Source of the DNA: Pseudomonas fulva | GTDB lineage: Bacteria; Pseudomonadota; Gammaproteobacteria; Pseudomonadales; Pseudomonadaceae | Direction: 5' to 3' | Length of the DNA stretch: 64,000 bases | Assembly (NCBI RefSeq): GCF_015680705.1 | Contig: NZ_JADNYP010000009.1 | Location: forward strand, 124,001-188,000 | Shown here: positions 1 through 9,132 of the stretch, piece by piece | How the letters are laid out: each line of letters opens with the position of its first letter | Position numbering within the stretch: position 1 is the first letter of the stretch | Position numbers and translations under genes: made by a program | Notes under the pieces: generated by a model | What the model was told of the DNA's origin: nothing | Databases searched by the model: none | What the model saw: only the letters and a program-made list of their open reading frames with translations

Positions 1-216
1 ATATTGTCTACCTCGATGCTCTACGAGCTCATGGAGTGGGTAGGGGGTGCCTGGGTAGGCGGTGGCGACTCCTCGTTCGTCGGCGCGCAAGGCGATTTCT
101 GGGATGCGCAGAAGGACATGGCATTGGCCGCTGGCGCAAGCCTGCTGGTTCTGAGCCTTCGCGGCCAGCGTATCCGTGCCAAGGCCTCGGCGCTGGCGCA
201 GCACGTGCAGCGCTGA
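1..216 (+). CDS. DUF2238 (YjdF-like) inner-membrane protein, 3' end only
   Basis: The window opens inside this reading frame; the last 71 codons are present and no start is visible. The fragment has the YELMEW segment followed by FVGAQGDFWDAQKDM, which matches the conserved C-terminal GTQGD-WD-Q-DM region of the DUF2238/YjdF family of small multi-spanning membrane proteins. A final hydrophobic stretch (MALAAGASLLVLSL) would be the last membrane helix, followed by a basic cytoplasmic tail. The role of this family is not known. The family match is by motif recall and is fairly secure; the upstream part lies outside the window. Confidence 0.8.
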   Translation: MLSTSMLYELMEWVGGAWVGGGDSSFVGAQGDFWDAQKDMALAAGASLLVLSLRGQRIRAKASALAQHVQR

Positions 217-530
217 ATATGGCTGCGCGCCAGCAGGTCAATTCGTGTCCTGGCTTCGCAAGGTCAAGGCGGTAAGCGAGCAAGCGCTTGTCACGCGCGC
301 CACGACCGCTCAGGCGAAGACAGTCGAGGCCAGAAAAGTCCTCGACTGGCGGGGAAGACTTGAACCGGTCTTTGATGCTTCGTCTCATCGAGGGGTGCCC
401 AACGCGTCGTGCGCCCGGCCCACAGCGCAACAAACTTGTGCGAAATTTTCCTGAACCCTTCGCTTGCAGCGCCGGTCACAAAAAGTGCGGACCAACCCGC
501 TAAATGGACATGATCAAGGAGCTGTCTTCC
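217..530. other. Intergenic region before the DUF4142 gene
   Basis: No convincing coding sequence was seen in these 314 bases. The right end carries an AlgU-like promoter candidate and the ribosome-binding site of the next gene. Confidence 0.6.
453..480 (+). promoter_or_regulatory. Candidate AlgU (sigma-22/RpoE-type) promoter of the DUF4142 gene
   Basis: GAACCC at 453-458 and TCACA at 476-480 are separated by 17 bases. The AlgU consensus is GAACTT, 16-17 bases, then TCTGA-like; the -35 matches in its key GAAC core and the -10 in TC..A. The element ends about 50 bases before the start codon. This is a motif match only. Confidence 0.35.
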
Positions 531-1040
531 ATGAACAAGAAACTTCAAGCAGGCATCTGCAGCGTACTTTTCGCCTTCGGCGCACAGGCCGCCATGGCAG
601 CAAGCCCGTCCGAATTCGTCGACGAAGCATCTGCCAAAGGCATCGCTGAGATCGAAGCCGGCAAGTTGGCCCAGCAGAAAAGCCAGTCGGCGGACGTGAA
701 AAGCTTTGCCGACATGATGATCAAGGACCATACCGCGGCCAACCAGGAACTGAAGACGATCGCCCAGACCAAGAAGCTTGAAGTCGCTACCGATGCCGAG
801 CTGATGGACAAGGCCAAGAAGCTGATCCTGGATATCCGGGAGGAGTCCTTCGATCGTTCCTACGCCAACAACCAAGTCAAGGCTCACGAGCAGACCATCG
901 AACTGTTCAAGGAAGAAGCCCAGAACGGCCAGGACGCCGAGCTCAAGGCCTTCGCCAGCAAGACCCTGCCGAAGCTCGAAGCGCACCTCAAGCAAGCCAA
1001 GGAACTGGCTGCCAAGCACGGCGGCGACGCTGCCCAGTAA
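531..1040 (+). CDS. DUF4142 domain protein, exported
   Basis: The product has 169 residues. Residues 1-23 form a classical signal peptide ending AQAAMA, so the mature protein is predicted to be periplasmic or outer-membrane associated. The rest is a helical DUF4142 domain, a ferritin-like four-helix fold, with the typical FVDEASAKGIAEIEAGKLAQ opening and many Lys/Glu residues. The function of the family is unknown; members are often stress-induced. The start at 531 was chosen over an in-frame ATG at 504 because AAGGAG at 516-521 sits 9 bases upstream and the signal peptide begins here. It stands alone, with its own terminator downstream. Confidence 0.85.
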   Translation: MNKKLQAGICSVLFAFGAQAAMAASPSEFVDEASAKGIAEIEAGKLAQQKSQSADVKSFADMMIKDHTAANQELKTIAQTKKLEVATDAELMDKAKKLILDIREESFDRSYANNQVKAHEQTIELFKEEAQNGQDAELKAFASKTLPKLEAHLKQAKELAAKHGGDAAQ

Positions 1041-1060
1041 GCCGCACTGGCAGGACATCG

Positions 1061-1092
1061 AGGCGCCGCTCCCTGGGTTCGGCGCCTTTTTC
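1061..1092 (+). terminator. Rho-independent terminator of the DUF4142 gene
   Basis: A perfect 7-bp stem, GGCGCCG (1062-1068) with CGGCGCC (1080-1086), is followed by TTTTTC. It lies 21 bases after the stop codon. Confidence 0.8.
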
Positions 1093-1115
1093 ATTTCCTT
1101 GGTAGGGAAACACGC

Positions 1116-2429
1116 ATGACAAACCAGGCCCCACACACGTTGAAACGGGTCGTCAGCCTGCCGCTGCTGGTGTTCTTCATTCTTGGCGATGTGTTGGGCG
1201 CGGGGGTCTATGCCCTGGCGGGCGCCATCGCCGAGCGCGCCGGCGGCGCCATCTGGGCGCCGCTGGGCCTGGGCCTGCTGTTCGCCCTGTTCACGGCGGC
1301 TTCCTATGCGGAGCTGGTGAGCAAGTACCCACGCGCTGGTGGCGCCGCGGTGTTCGCGCAGCGCGCCTTCGGCTCGCCGATGCTGTCGTTCCTGGTCGGT
1401 TTTGCCATGCTCGCCGCCGGTATCACCAGTGCAGCTGGCCTGGCGCTGGCCTTCGCCGGCGAATACCTGCGGGTCTTTCTCGACTGGCCCGCCGCCCTGC
1501 TCGCGCCGCTGTTCCTCGCACTGATCGCCGCGCTCAACCTGCGCGGCATCAAGGAATCGCTCGGTGCCAACCTGGTCATGACGCTGGTCGAGCTGAGCGG
1601 CCTGGTACTGGTGATGATCGCCGTGGCGGCGCTGTGCGGCCAGGGACAGAGCGAGCCTGCCCGGCTGCTGGACTTCGGCAACCAGGCGCCGGGTGGTGCG
1701 ATTCTCGCGGCCGCCCTGCTCGCTTTCTATTCCTATGTGGGCTTCGAGACCTCGGCCAATCTCGCCGAGGAAGTCAAGGATGTCCGCCGCACCTACCCCA
1801 AGGCCTTGTTCATGGCATTGCTGATCGCCGGGCTGGTGTACCTCGCCGTAGGCGCCGGTGCCGCCCTGGTCATGCCGGTGGATCGACTGATCGCGGCAAA
1901 GGCGCCACTGATGGATATCGTTGGCGCTTCCGGCCTGGGCATTCCGCGCAGCTGGTTCGCGGTGATCGCGCTGGTGGCAGTGGCCAACGGCGCGTTGCTG
2001 ACGATGATCATGGCCAGTCGCCTGACCCTGGGCATGGCTCGCGAAGGCTTGCTCCCGGCGGTTCTGGGTAGGGTCTTGCCGCAGCGGCGCACGCCAGCCC
2101 CGGCCATCATCGCCACCACCGCGCTAGCCGCGCTGTTGACGTTCACAGGTACGCTCGAGGTGCTGGCCGAAACCGTGGTCCTGCTCTTGCTGTTCGTGTT
2201 CCTGAGCACCAACCTGGCCGTGCTGGTGCTCAAGCGCGACAAGGTCGAGCAGGCGCATTTCAGCATCCATCCGCTCGTGCCGGTGCTGGGCATCCTGTCG
2301 TGCCTGCTGTTACTAACCCAGCAGCCAGCGGGCAATTGGCTGCGCGCCGGTCTGTTGCTGGCAGCAGGCGTTGCGCTGCACGCGCTGGCTCGCAGATACG
2401 GGCCCCGTACCGTTGCGGCTGACAACTGA
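1116..2429 (+). CDS. APC-family amino-acid permease
   Basis: A 437-residue integral membrane protein with about twelve predicted helices. It is the amino acid-polyamine-organocation type, shown by the N-terminal helix 1 signature (FILGDVLGAGVYALAGAIAE) with its substrate-binding glycine break, and the helix 6 region AFYSYVGFETSANLAEEV, typical of the family. The length is usual for the yhdG/ctrA-like branch. The substrate cannot be named; an amino acid imported by proton symport is the general expectation. The ATG at 1116 follows GGTAGGGAAACACGC. The downstream esterase gene starts about 110 bases later and may or may not be co-transcribed. Confidence 0.85.
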   Translation: MTNQAPHTLKRVVSLPLLVFFILGDVLGAGVYALAGAIAERAGGAIWAPLGLGLLFALFTAASYAELVSKYPRAGGAAVFAQRAFGSPMLSFLVGFAMLAAGITSAAGLALAFAGEYLRVFLDWPAALLAPLFLALIAALNLRGIKESLGANLVMTLVELSGLVLVMIAVAALCGQGQSEPARLLDFGNQAPGGAILAAALLAFYSYVGFETSANLAEEVKDVRRTYPKALFMALLIAGLVYLAVGAGAALVMPVDRLIAAKAPLMDIVGASGLGIPRSWFAVIALVAVANGALLTMIMASRLTLGMAREGLLPAVLGRVLPQRRTPAPAIIATTALAALLTFTGTLEVLAETVVLLLLFVFLSTNLAVLVLKRDKVEQAHFSIHPLVPVLGILSCLLLLTQQPAGNWLRAGLLLAAGVALHALARRYGPRTVAADN

Positions 2430-2538
2430 TGGCAGTGGCCGCCTCGACCGGTGTGAGCGGCTGGCTTGCATGCGTAATGAACGGCCCGTGACGACAGGCG
2501 TCCACATGGCCGAAGCCGCAATAGAAGGTGACAGCATT

Positions 2539-3501
2539 TTGAGTAGCGATCGATTGGCATGTACCGAGCAGGAAATCCGTCAGGTTCAGGCATTCAACCG
2601 GACCCTTGCCCGGCTGCCGCGTTTCCGGATCCGCAACCGTCTCGTCCCTCGGGCGCTGCAGGGGCTGCTGCGCCTGGGCCAGATCGGTGGCGACAGCAGG
2701 CTGGCCCGACAGGGACTGGCCGTCGAACGGCGCATCGTCGGCCCCGCGAGCGCACCGGTGCCGGTACGGATCATCAGCCCAGCCGGCAGGCCCAAGGGTC
2801 TGGTGCTGGATTTCCATGGTGGTGGCTGGGTGATCGGCAACGCGCAGATGAACGACACCGTCAACGCTGCGATGGTCAAGGCCTGCGAGGTGACGGTGGT
2901 CTCAGTCGATTATCGCTTGGCGCCGGCGACCCCCATCGAAGGGTTGATGGAAGACTGCCTGAATGCCGCCCGCTGGTTGCTGACGAGTGACGATACGGCG
3001 TTCGCCGGCCTGCCAGTGGTGGTCATCGGCGAGTCCGCCGGTGCGCACCTGGCCGTCGCCACCCTGCTTGGTCTCAAGGAGACTCCCGCACTGCTGCTTC
3101 GCATCAGTGGCACGGTGCTCTACTACGGTGTCTACGACCTGGGCGCAAGCGCAAGCGTACGCGCGGCGGGCCCGGACACGCTGGTGCTGGACGGCCCAGG
3201 CATGCTGGAAGCGTTCCGTGCCTTGACGCCGGGGTTGAACGAAGCCCAGCGCCGCCGTCCACCGCTTTCACCCTTGTATGGCGACTTCGCGGCTTTCCCG
3301 CCCGCGCTGATGTTCGCTGGCGAACTGGACCCGCTCAGGGATGATACCCTTGGCCTGGCCGAGCGCTGGGCACGCTCGGCTCAGGTCGAGGTCCACCTGC
3401 TGCCCGCCGCGCCCCACGGCTTCATCCACTTCCCGTTGATGCTGGCAGACAAGGTCCTGGCCCGCACCCAGCAATGGGTGACCGAGCGGATCGGCCACTG
3501 A
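2539..3501 (+). CDS. Alpha/beta hydrolase, hormone-sensitive lipase (family IV) esterase
   Basis: From the chosen TTG start the protein has 320 residues. The oxyanion-hole motif HGGGW is at 93-97, the nucleophile elbow GESAG at 164-168 (Ser166), and the other triad members are likely Asp264 (GELDPLRDD) and His293 (APHGFIHFP). This set defines the bacterial hormone-sensitive-lipase family, which hydrolyses short-chain acyl esters. No signal peptide is seen, so it is cytoplasmic. The start is uncertain: TTG at 2539 follows GAAGGTGA at good spacing, while an in-frame ATG at 2506 (331 residues) has only a weak ribosome site. The physiological substrate is unknown. Confidence 0.85.
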   Translation: MSSDRLACTEQEIRQVQAFNRTLARLPRFRIRNRLVPRALQGLLRLGQIGGDSRLARQGLAVERRIVGPASAPVPVRIISPAGRPKGLVLDFHGGGWVIGNAQMNDTVNAAMVKACEVTVVSVDYRLAPATPIEGLMEDCLNAARWLLTSDDTAFAGLPVVVIGESAGAHLAVATLLGLKETPALLLRISGTVLYYGVYDLGASASVRAAGPDTLVLDGPGMLEAFRALTPGLNEAQRRRPPLSPLYGDFAAFPPALMFAGELDPLRDDTLGLAERWARSAQVEVHLLPAAPHGFIHFPLMLADKVLARTQQWVTERIGH

Positions 3502-3564
3502 AGATCGCCTGGAGCAGTGCGGCCTGAAATCTGCCGCGAGAGCCGCACGGCCTCCGGGGAATGG

Positions 3565-4278
3565 TTACTCGGCCAGCCCCACATAGACGTTCTGGACATC
3601 GTCGTGGCTGTCGATCTTCTCCAGAAACTCCTCGACCTCCGCCAGCGCCTCGGGGCTCAGGCTGGCCGCGCTGACCGGATTCTTCGGGGTATAGCCGATC
3701 TTGGCGGAGGTCACGGTGAAGCCGTGCTCCGGCAGGGCTTTCTGCACGGCATCCAGGTCGGTGGTATCGGTGATGAACAGGGTCGAGCCCTCTTCTTCGC
3801 CGGGTTCGAAGTCCTGTGCGCCGGCCTCGATGGCAGCCAGCTCCGGGTCGGCCTCGCCGGTGGCCGGGACGGCCTCGATCAGCCCGACATGGTTGAAGTC
3901 CCAGGACACCGAGCCGCTGGCCCCGAGCTGGCCCTTGCGGAAGGCCACGCGGATTTCGGCGACGGTACGGTTGACGTTGTCGGTGAGGCACTCGACGATC
4001 AGCGGCACCTGGTGTGGCGCGAAGCCCTCGTAGGTCACCGCCGAATACTGCACCGCGTCGCCATCGAGGCCCGCGCCCTTGCGAATCGCTCGTTCCAGGG
4101 TGTCGCGAGTCATCGAGGCCTTCTTGGCCTGTTCGACGGCCAGGCGCAGCCGCGGGTTCATGTCCGGATCGGCGCCGCTCTTGGCTGCGATCTGGATTTC
4201 CTTGGCCAGCTTGCCCATGATCTTGCCCTTGGCATTGGCTGCGGCTTCTTTATGCTTGGCTTTCCACTGTGCGCCCAT
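3565..4278 (-). CDS. YebC/PmpR (TACO1) family protein, YeeN-like paralogue
   Basis: A 237-residue member of the YebC/TACO1 family. The N terminus ([19 protein letters not shown], then [16 protein letters not shown]) resembles the E. coli YeeN branch rather than the YebC encoded beside ruvC. Members were annotated as transcription regulators; more recent work on the family links them to the ribosome and to relieving translational stalls, especially at proline runs. All three family domains appear present and the length is normal. It is monocistronic between convergent and co-directional neighbours. Naming it a DNA-binding regulator would go beyond the evidence. Confidence 0.85.
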   Translation of the reverse strand: MGAQWKAKHKEAAANAKGKIMGKLAKEIQIAAKSGADPDMNPRLRLAVEQAKKASMTRDTLERAIRKGAGLDGDAVQYSAVTYEGFAPHQVPLIVECLTDNVNRTVAEIRVAFRKGQLGASGSVSWDFNHVGLIEAVPATGEADPELAAIEAGAQDFEPGEEEGSTLFITDTTDLDAVQKALPEHGFTVTSAKIGYTPKNPVSAASLSPEALAEVEEFLEKIDSHDDVQNVYVGLAE

Positions 4279-4572
4279 GTCGACTCTCTAGTTTCGGCAG
4301 CCGGTTCAGGAAGCGACCGGCAAAGTGGGGCATTTTATACGGCCTTGCCCAGCGGATCGACAATAAATCGCAGCGCGGCCAGCGGGTCGACGCAACGGCG
4401 GGCCGGACGCGGGCATCCAGGCTGATGCCAACGGTCATCCGAAGGCCACCGTGATGCCTCATCGAATCTGCGGCGGCGGTCTGCTGCTGGCGCACCTTGC
4501 CTTCATCCTGCTGGTCCTGGCGGGCGCGTTCGGCAAGGTGCCCTCTGATCCCGAGCGAGGCCGCCGCCCAGG

Positions 4573-5334
4573 TCAGCGGGTGGCGACCAGGAACAGGCGC
4601 GGGAACGGTAGCAGCACCTTGCCGTTGGCCGTGCTTGGGTAGTCCTCCCGTATCGCCTCGGCGTAGGCCTGTACGAAGGCTTCCTGCTCCTGGGTATCGA
4701 GCCGGGCCAGGTAAGGCCGCAACGCCGAGCCCTTGAACCACTGCACTACCGCGTCGGCGTCAGGCAACGGATGGTGGTAGGTGGTGCGCCAGATGTCCAC
4801 CTGGCTGCACAGGGGCGCCAGCAGGTCGTAATAGAAGGCTGCCCCGTGTCGCGCTGGCAGTCGGGTGTCGACGAAGCGCGCCGCCCAGGGGTTCCGGCTG
4901 GCGATCTCGCGCAAGCGCCGGTGCGCCGGCTCATCGAGATTGTCCGGGGTCTGCACTGCCAGACTGCCACCTTCGCGCAGTTGACGAACCAGCTTCGGGT
5001 AGAGCTGGGCATGCCTGGGCAGCCATTGCAGCGAAGCATTGGCCAGGATCAAGTCCTGGGGACCCTCCGGCCGCCACTGGGCGATGTCGCGCAACTCGAA
5101 GCGGGCCTGGGGCAGACGCGCGCGGGCCTTGTCGAGCATGTCGCGGTCATTGTCCACTCCGACTACCTGAGCCTCGGGGTAGCGCTGCAACAGCGCCTGG
5201 GTCGAGTTGCCCGGGCCACAGCCGAGATCCGTCGCGTGGGCGACCTGCTGGGCCGGTACGCCGGCCAACAGGTCGTGCACCGCACGGGTGCGCTCGCGCT
5301 CGAAGCGTGAATATTGGGTTGCCGACCATGTCAT
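4573..5334 (-). CDS. tam: Trans-aconitate 2-methyltransferase
   Basis: A 253-residue class I SAM-dependent methyltransferase. Motif I is ATDLGCGPGNST (about 34-45), followed by the acidic strand VVGVDNDRDML and the ILANASLQWLPRH motif typical of Tam. Tam methyl-esterifies trans-aconitate, the spontaneous isomer of the TCA intermediate cis-aconitate that inhibits aconitase. Length and overall pattern match E. coli Tam (252 residues). The enzyme is cytosolic. It is transcribed leftward with no clear operon partner; the 294 bases between it and the YebC-family gene carry nothing convincing. Confidence 0.85.
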   Translation of the reverse strand: MTWSATQYSRFERERTRAVHDLLAGVPAQQVAHATDLGCGPGNSTQALLQRYPEAQVVGVDNDRDMLDKARARLPQARFELRDIAQWRPEGPQDLILANASLQWLPRHAQLYPKLVRQLREGGSLAVQTPDNLDEPAHRRLREIASRNPWAARFVDTRLPARHGAAFYYDLLAPLCSQVDIWRTTYHHPLPDADAVVQWFKGSALRPYLARLDTQEQEAFVQAYAEAIREDYPSTANGKVLLPFPRLFLVATR

Positions 5335-5355
5335 CGTGAATTCTCCTCTGCGCGT

Positions 5356-7914
5356 TCAATCATCGCGCCTGCCCTGGCCCTGCTGTTCGCTCATCAGGCG
5401 CACCAAGGCCTGGTTGTCGACCGGATGGCTGAGCAAAAAGCCCTGCACTTCGTGACATTGGTCCTGGCTGAGCAACTCGAGCTGCTCGGTGGTTTCCACC
5501 CCTTCGGCAGTGACCGTCATGCCCATGGCATTGCCGAGGTTGATGATCGCCTGCACCACGCTGCGGTCGCTGTCGCTCTTGCCGAGCGACTGGATGAAGC
5601 GCTTGTCGATCTTGATGCTGTCGAATGGATAGGTACGCAGGTAGCCCAGCGAAGAATAGCCGGTACCAAAGTCATCCATGTTCAGGCGCACCCCCAGTTC
5701 CTTGAGTGCCTGCATGGTGCGCAAGGCGCCTTCGACATCGTTGAGCATGACGTTCTCGGTGATCTCCAGCTCCAGGCGGTGAGCCGGTAGCCCGCTGGCG
5801 ATCAGCGCCTGGTGGACATCGCGGACCACGTCGCTGCGGCTGAACTGGGCAGGCGACATGTTCACCGAAACCATGACTTCCAGGGGCCAGTCACGGGCTT
5901 TCTCGCAGGCCTCGCGCAGCACCCAGTTGCCCAGCAGGACGATCAGGTCGGACTCTTCGGCCAGCGGGATGAACAGGTCCGGGCGCAACAGACCGCGCCG
6001 CGGGTGTTGCCAGCGCACCAAGGCTTCGACCGACGCCACGCAAATGCCATCGACGCGGAAACGCGGCTGGAAATGCAACAGCAGCTCGCCTTTGCCGATG
6101 CCTTCGCGCAGCTCGCGCTCCAATGCGCGCTTGTCCATCAGCGACGCACTCATCTGTTCGGAGAAATACCGCCAGGTATGCTTGCCGGCCTGCTTGGCGC
6201 TGTAGAGCGCCACGTCGGCGAAGCGCAGCAGCTCGGCAGAAGCCTGACCATGCTCGCGCGACAGCGCGACCCCGAGGCTGGCGCCGACCTGCATCGCCTG
6301 GTTGTCGAAGATGATCGGCTGGCGCACGCTTTCGATGATACGGGCACAGAAGCGGTCGAGCTCGGCTCGCTGGCCTGGCCTGAGCAGGACGATGACGAAT
6401 TCGTCGCCGCCGAGCCGGGCGACCAGATCACCGTCACGAGTCGCCTGGTCCAGTCGCGTCGCCACTTCGATCAGTACCGCATCGCCTGCAGGGTGGCCGA
6501 AGTTGTCATTGATCGGCTTGAAATTGTCCAGGTCCAGCATCACCACCGCCAGCTCGGCATGCTCGGCCTGCAGGGCTTGCTCGAGGAAGCGGAACAGCTT
6601 GTTGCGGTTCGGCAGATTGGTCAGCGCATCATGCATCGACAGATGCTGGATCTGTGCATGAGCCGCCACTTCGTCGGTGATGTCCGTGCTGGTGCCGCGA
6701 AACCCTGCACATTGTCGATGCAGGAGAATGGCTCGCGCCGAGACCCGGCAGATGCGTTGCTGCCCGGTCCGGTCGCGGTAGCAACAGCGCAGCGTACCTG
6801 CGGCGCCGGATACCGCCAGCTCATGCAGCCAGCCTTGCAGCTGGACGGTCTCGCACTCGAGCAGTTCATCGATCGGCCGCTGCAGCCAGTCGGACAGTGT
6901 CAAGCCGGTCAGCTCGGCGAAACGCGCCGAGAGATACGTCACCTTGAGCTGTGCATCGGTTTCCCAGATCCAGTCCGAAGCTGCTTCGGCGACCGCCTTG
7001 AACCGCTCTTCGCTGGTTTCCAGCGCCGCCTTGGAGGCAGCCAGCCGCTGGTGGCTGCGGTCGATGCCAGCGCTGGTCCTGATGGCATAACGGGCCATGA
7101 TGACCGTGACCAGGACGATCAGCACGATGGCCACTGCCAGAGGCGCGATGACCATGTGCACCAGCTCCGCGCCCGGTCGCGCGATGTGCCAGGTCAGGAC
7201 ATGCTCGCTCCCCTTCAAGGGCAACACGCCACGCCCGGCTTCGCTCGTCGCAGCGGTGGAAACGGCAAAGCCGTCCAGACCCACGGTCTGGCCCAACGCT
7301 TCGAGCATGCTCGGATCGAGCACACGGATGAACACCAGCACGACCTGTGAGGCGGGAAGATGGTGCACCGGAACGGGCGGGCGGATCACCGCAGCGCTGA
7401 ACAAGGCCGGTCGCCGGTCGAACACCATGAAGCCGGAGGCCGCTTGTTCCTGTTCGGCGGCCCGTCTGGCCTGGGCGATGATGCGTGCGCTGGCGGTGCT
7501 GCGCCGTTCGAGGCCAACGTCGCTCAGTTGGCCTTCGAACATGGCATAGCGGGTACCGCTGTCATCCAGCACATAGACCCCTTCATAGCCATCGGCGCTG
7601 TACAGCGTCTCGCCGATGTTGTCCTGTTGATAGGCCCAATTCACGTCGACCGGACCGGAAAGGTGATCGTAGGCAGCCTGCCAGACGGCATGCCCGAGCA
7701 GGTAGGTGCGCTCGGCTTTCTCCAGCTGATTGAGCGCGGACTCGGCCAGGAATCGGCTGCTGGCCGCCTCTCGCTCATCCAGCGAACTGGCCAGCCGGTA
7801 GAAGGACAACAACCCGACGATGAGCGCCAGCACCAGCAAGCCAGAAAAGGCCAGGATCACCTGACCGACCACATGACTGCGTGTCGACATGCCATTGTCA
7901 GAGGTAGCGTCCAT
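5356..7914 (-). CDS. Membrane-bound c-di-GMP enzyme, CHASE4-PAS-GGDEF-EAL
   Basis: An 852-residue protein: membrane helix near residues 18-40, a periplasmic CHASE4-type sensory domain (about 45-245), a second membrane helix (about 255-275), a PAS domain (about 305-425), a GGDEF domain and an EAL domain. The GGDEF active site is intact, with an I-site RDGD five residues before it. The EAL domain keeps EALVRW, VSVNMSP, LEITENV, DDFGTGYSSL, KIDK and AEGVET, so phosphodiesterase activity is plausible too. GGAG 10 bases upstream supports the start at 7914; an in-frame ATG eight codons later is possible. The signal sensed is unknown. Confidence 0.9.
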   Translation of the reverse strand: MDATSDNGMSTRSHVVGQVILAFSGLLVLALIVGLLSFYRLASSLDEREAASSRFLAESALNQLEKAERTYLLGHAVWQAAYDHLSGPVDVNWAYQQDNIGETLYSADGYEGVYVLDDSGTRYAMFEGQLSDVGLERRSTASARIIAQARRAAEQEQAASGFMVFDRRPALFSAAVIRPPVPVHHLPASQVVLVFIRVLDPSMLEALGQTVGLDGFAVSTAATSEAGRGVLPLKGSEHVLTWHIARPGAELVHMVIAPLAVAIVLIVLVTVIMARYAIRTSAGIDRSHQRLAASKAALETSEERFKAVAEAASDWIWETDAQLKVTYLSARFAELTGLTLSDWLQRPIDELLECETVQLQGWLHELAVSGAAGTLRCCYRDRTGQQRICRVSARAILLHRQCAGFRGTSTDITDEVAAHAQIQHLSMHDALTNLPNRNKLFRFLEQALQAEHAELAVVMLDLDNFKPINDNFGHPAGDAVLIEVATRLDQATRDGDLVARLGGDEFVIVLLRPGQRAELDRFCARIIESVRQPIIFDNQAMQVGASLGVALSREHGQASAELLRFADVALYSAKQAGKHTWRYFSEQMSASLMDKRALERELREGIGKGELLLHFQPRFRVDGICVASVEALVRWQHPRRGLLRPDLFIPLAEESDLIVLLGNWVLREACEKARDWPLEVMVSVNMSPAQFSRSDVVRDVHQALIASGLPAHRLELEITENVMLNDVEGALRTMQALKELGVRLNMDDFGTGYSSLGYLRTYPFDSIKIDKRFIQSLGKSDSDRSVVQAIINLGNAMGMTVTAEGVETTEQLELLSQDQCHEVQGFLLSHPVDNQALVRLMSEQQGQGRRDD

Positions 7915-8134
7915 TCATCATTTGCTCCGCGAGGGTTCAGGATGATTGACCCGGTGAGACGGCCGATGATCGCAACAGCTGACGATCGGACCTGATCTGC
8001 CCCCCAATGCGCGGGTGTTCGCTTGCCAGACCAGTGCTGTTATCGTGGACATGAGGCATGCTTGCAGATTGGCCGCGCACGACCATTACCGACGACTCGC
8101 CACCCGGCCCCGACTCGCTCAAGAGGAATTTCAC

Positions 8135-8902
8135 ATGCACAGGACCGAACTGTTCGACCTCGACGGCAGGATCGCCTTCATTTCCGGTGCAAGCCGGGGA
8201 ATCGGCGAAGCAATCGCTCACCTGCTGGCGCGCCAGGGCGCCCATGTGATCGTCTCCAGTCGCAAGCCGGAGGGCTGCCAACAGGTCGCCGATGCGATCG
8301 TGGCCGCTGGCGGCCAGGCCACGGCGATCGCCTGTCACATCGGCGAGCCGGAACAGATCCAGGCTACCTTCGCCAGCTTGCGCGAACGGTTCGGCCGCCT
8401 GGACATCCTGGTCAACAATGCGGCCACCAACCCCCAATTCAGCCATGTGCTGGACACCGATCCAGGCGCCTTCCAGAAAACCGTCGACGTGAACGTTCGC
8501 GGCTACTTCTTCATGTCAGTGCAAGCCGGCAAGCTCATGCGTGAGCAAGGAGGCGGCAGCATCATCAATGTGGCTTCGATCAACGGCGTGTCACCTGGCC
8601 TCTGCCAAGGCATCTATTCGATCACCAAGGCCGCGGTGATCAACATGACCAAGGTGTTCGCCAAGGAGTGCGCGCCGTTCGGCGTTCGTTGCAATGCCTT
8701 GCTGCCCGGCTTGACCGATACCCGGTTCGCCTCGGCGCTGGTGAACAACCCGGGCATCCTCGATAGCGCCTTGCGGCAGATTCCGCTCAAGCGAATCGCC
8801 AAGCCGGACGAAATGGCCGGTGCCGTGCTCTACCTGGCGAGCGATGCCTCCAGCTATACGACCGGTACGGTGATCAATGTCGACGGTGGCTACCTGGCCT
8901 GA
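8135..8902 (+). CDS. Short-chain dehydrogenase/reductase (SDR)
   Basis: A 255-residue classical SDR. The cofactor-binding motif is SGASRGIG near residue 18, followed by NNAATNP, the catalytic Ser in NVASINGVS, and YSITK carrying the catalytic Tyr and Lys. The C-terminal TGTVINVDGGYLA is the usual SDR ending. It should be a cytosolic NAD(P)H-dependent oxidoreductase of the FabG/glucose-dehydrogenase type, but the substrate cannot be told from sequence. The ATG at 8135 was chosen because AGAGGAA lies just upstream and the SDR fold starts 10 residues later; upstream in-frame codons give no homologous sequence. A GC-rich hairpin (8924-8939) follows the gene. Confidence 0.88.
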   Translation: MHRTELFDLDGRIAFISGASRGIGEAIAHLLARQGAHVIVSSRKPEGCQQVADAIVAAGGQATAIACHIGEPEQIQATFASLRERFGRLDILVNNAATNPQFSHVLDTDPGAFQKTVDVNVRGYFFMSVQAGKLMREQGGGSIINVASINGVSPGLCQGIYSITKAAVINMTKVFAKECAPFGVRCNALLPGLTDTRFASALVNNPGILDSALRQIPLKRIAKPDEMAGAVLYLASDASSYTTGTVINVDGGYLA

Positions 8903-9132
8903 GCGCACCAGAGGCCAACCGAGGCCGGCATGAGCCGGCCCGACGGCTTTGCCTGCGGCTACACCTCGAGCTTGAACGCGCCTTGCGAGGAGCTGCGTCG
9001 ACATGATTCCCGGCAATCGCGCCAAGATAATATCCAATTGACATCAACTGGCGGCTTGCCCACACTGCCAGAACGTCCTCCCAGGTCTGCTGTCAATGCC
9101 TGGTTACCGTTTCCCGCTTGTCGGTCCAGACC

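Noticed and set aside
4451-4642. A 63-codon plus-strand frame with a hydrophobic stretch upstream of the YebC-family gene
   Set aside because: It overlaps the end of tam on the other strand, has no ribosome site and its second half is low-complexity Arg/Gly.
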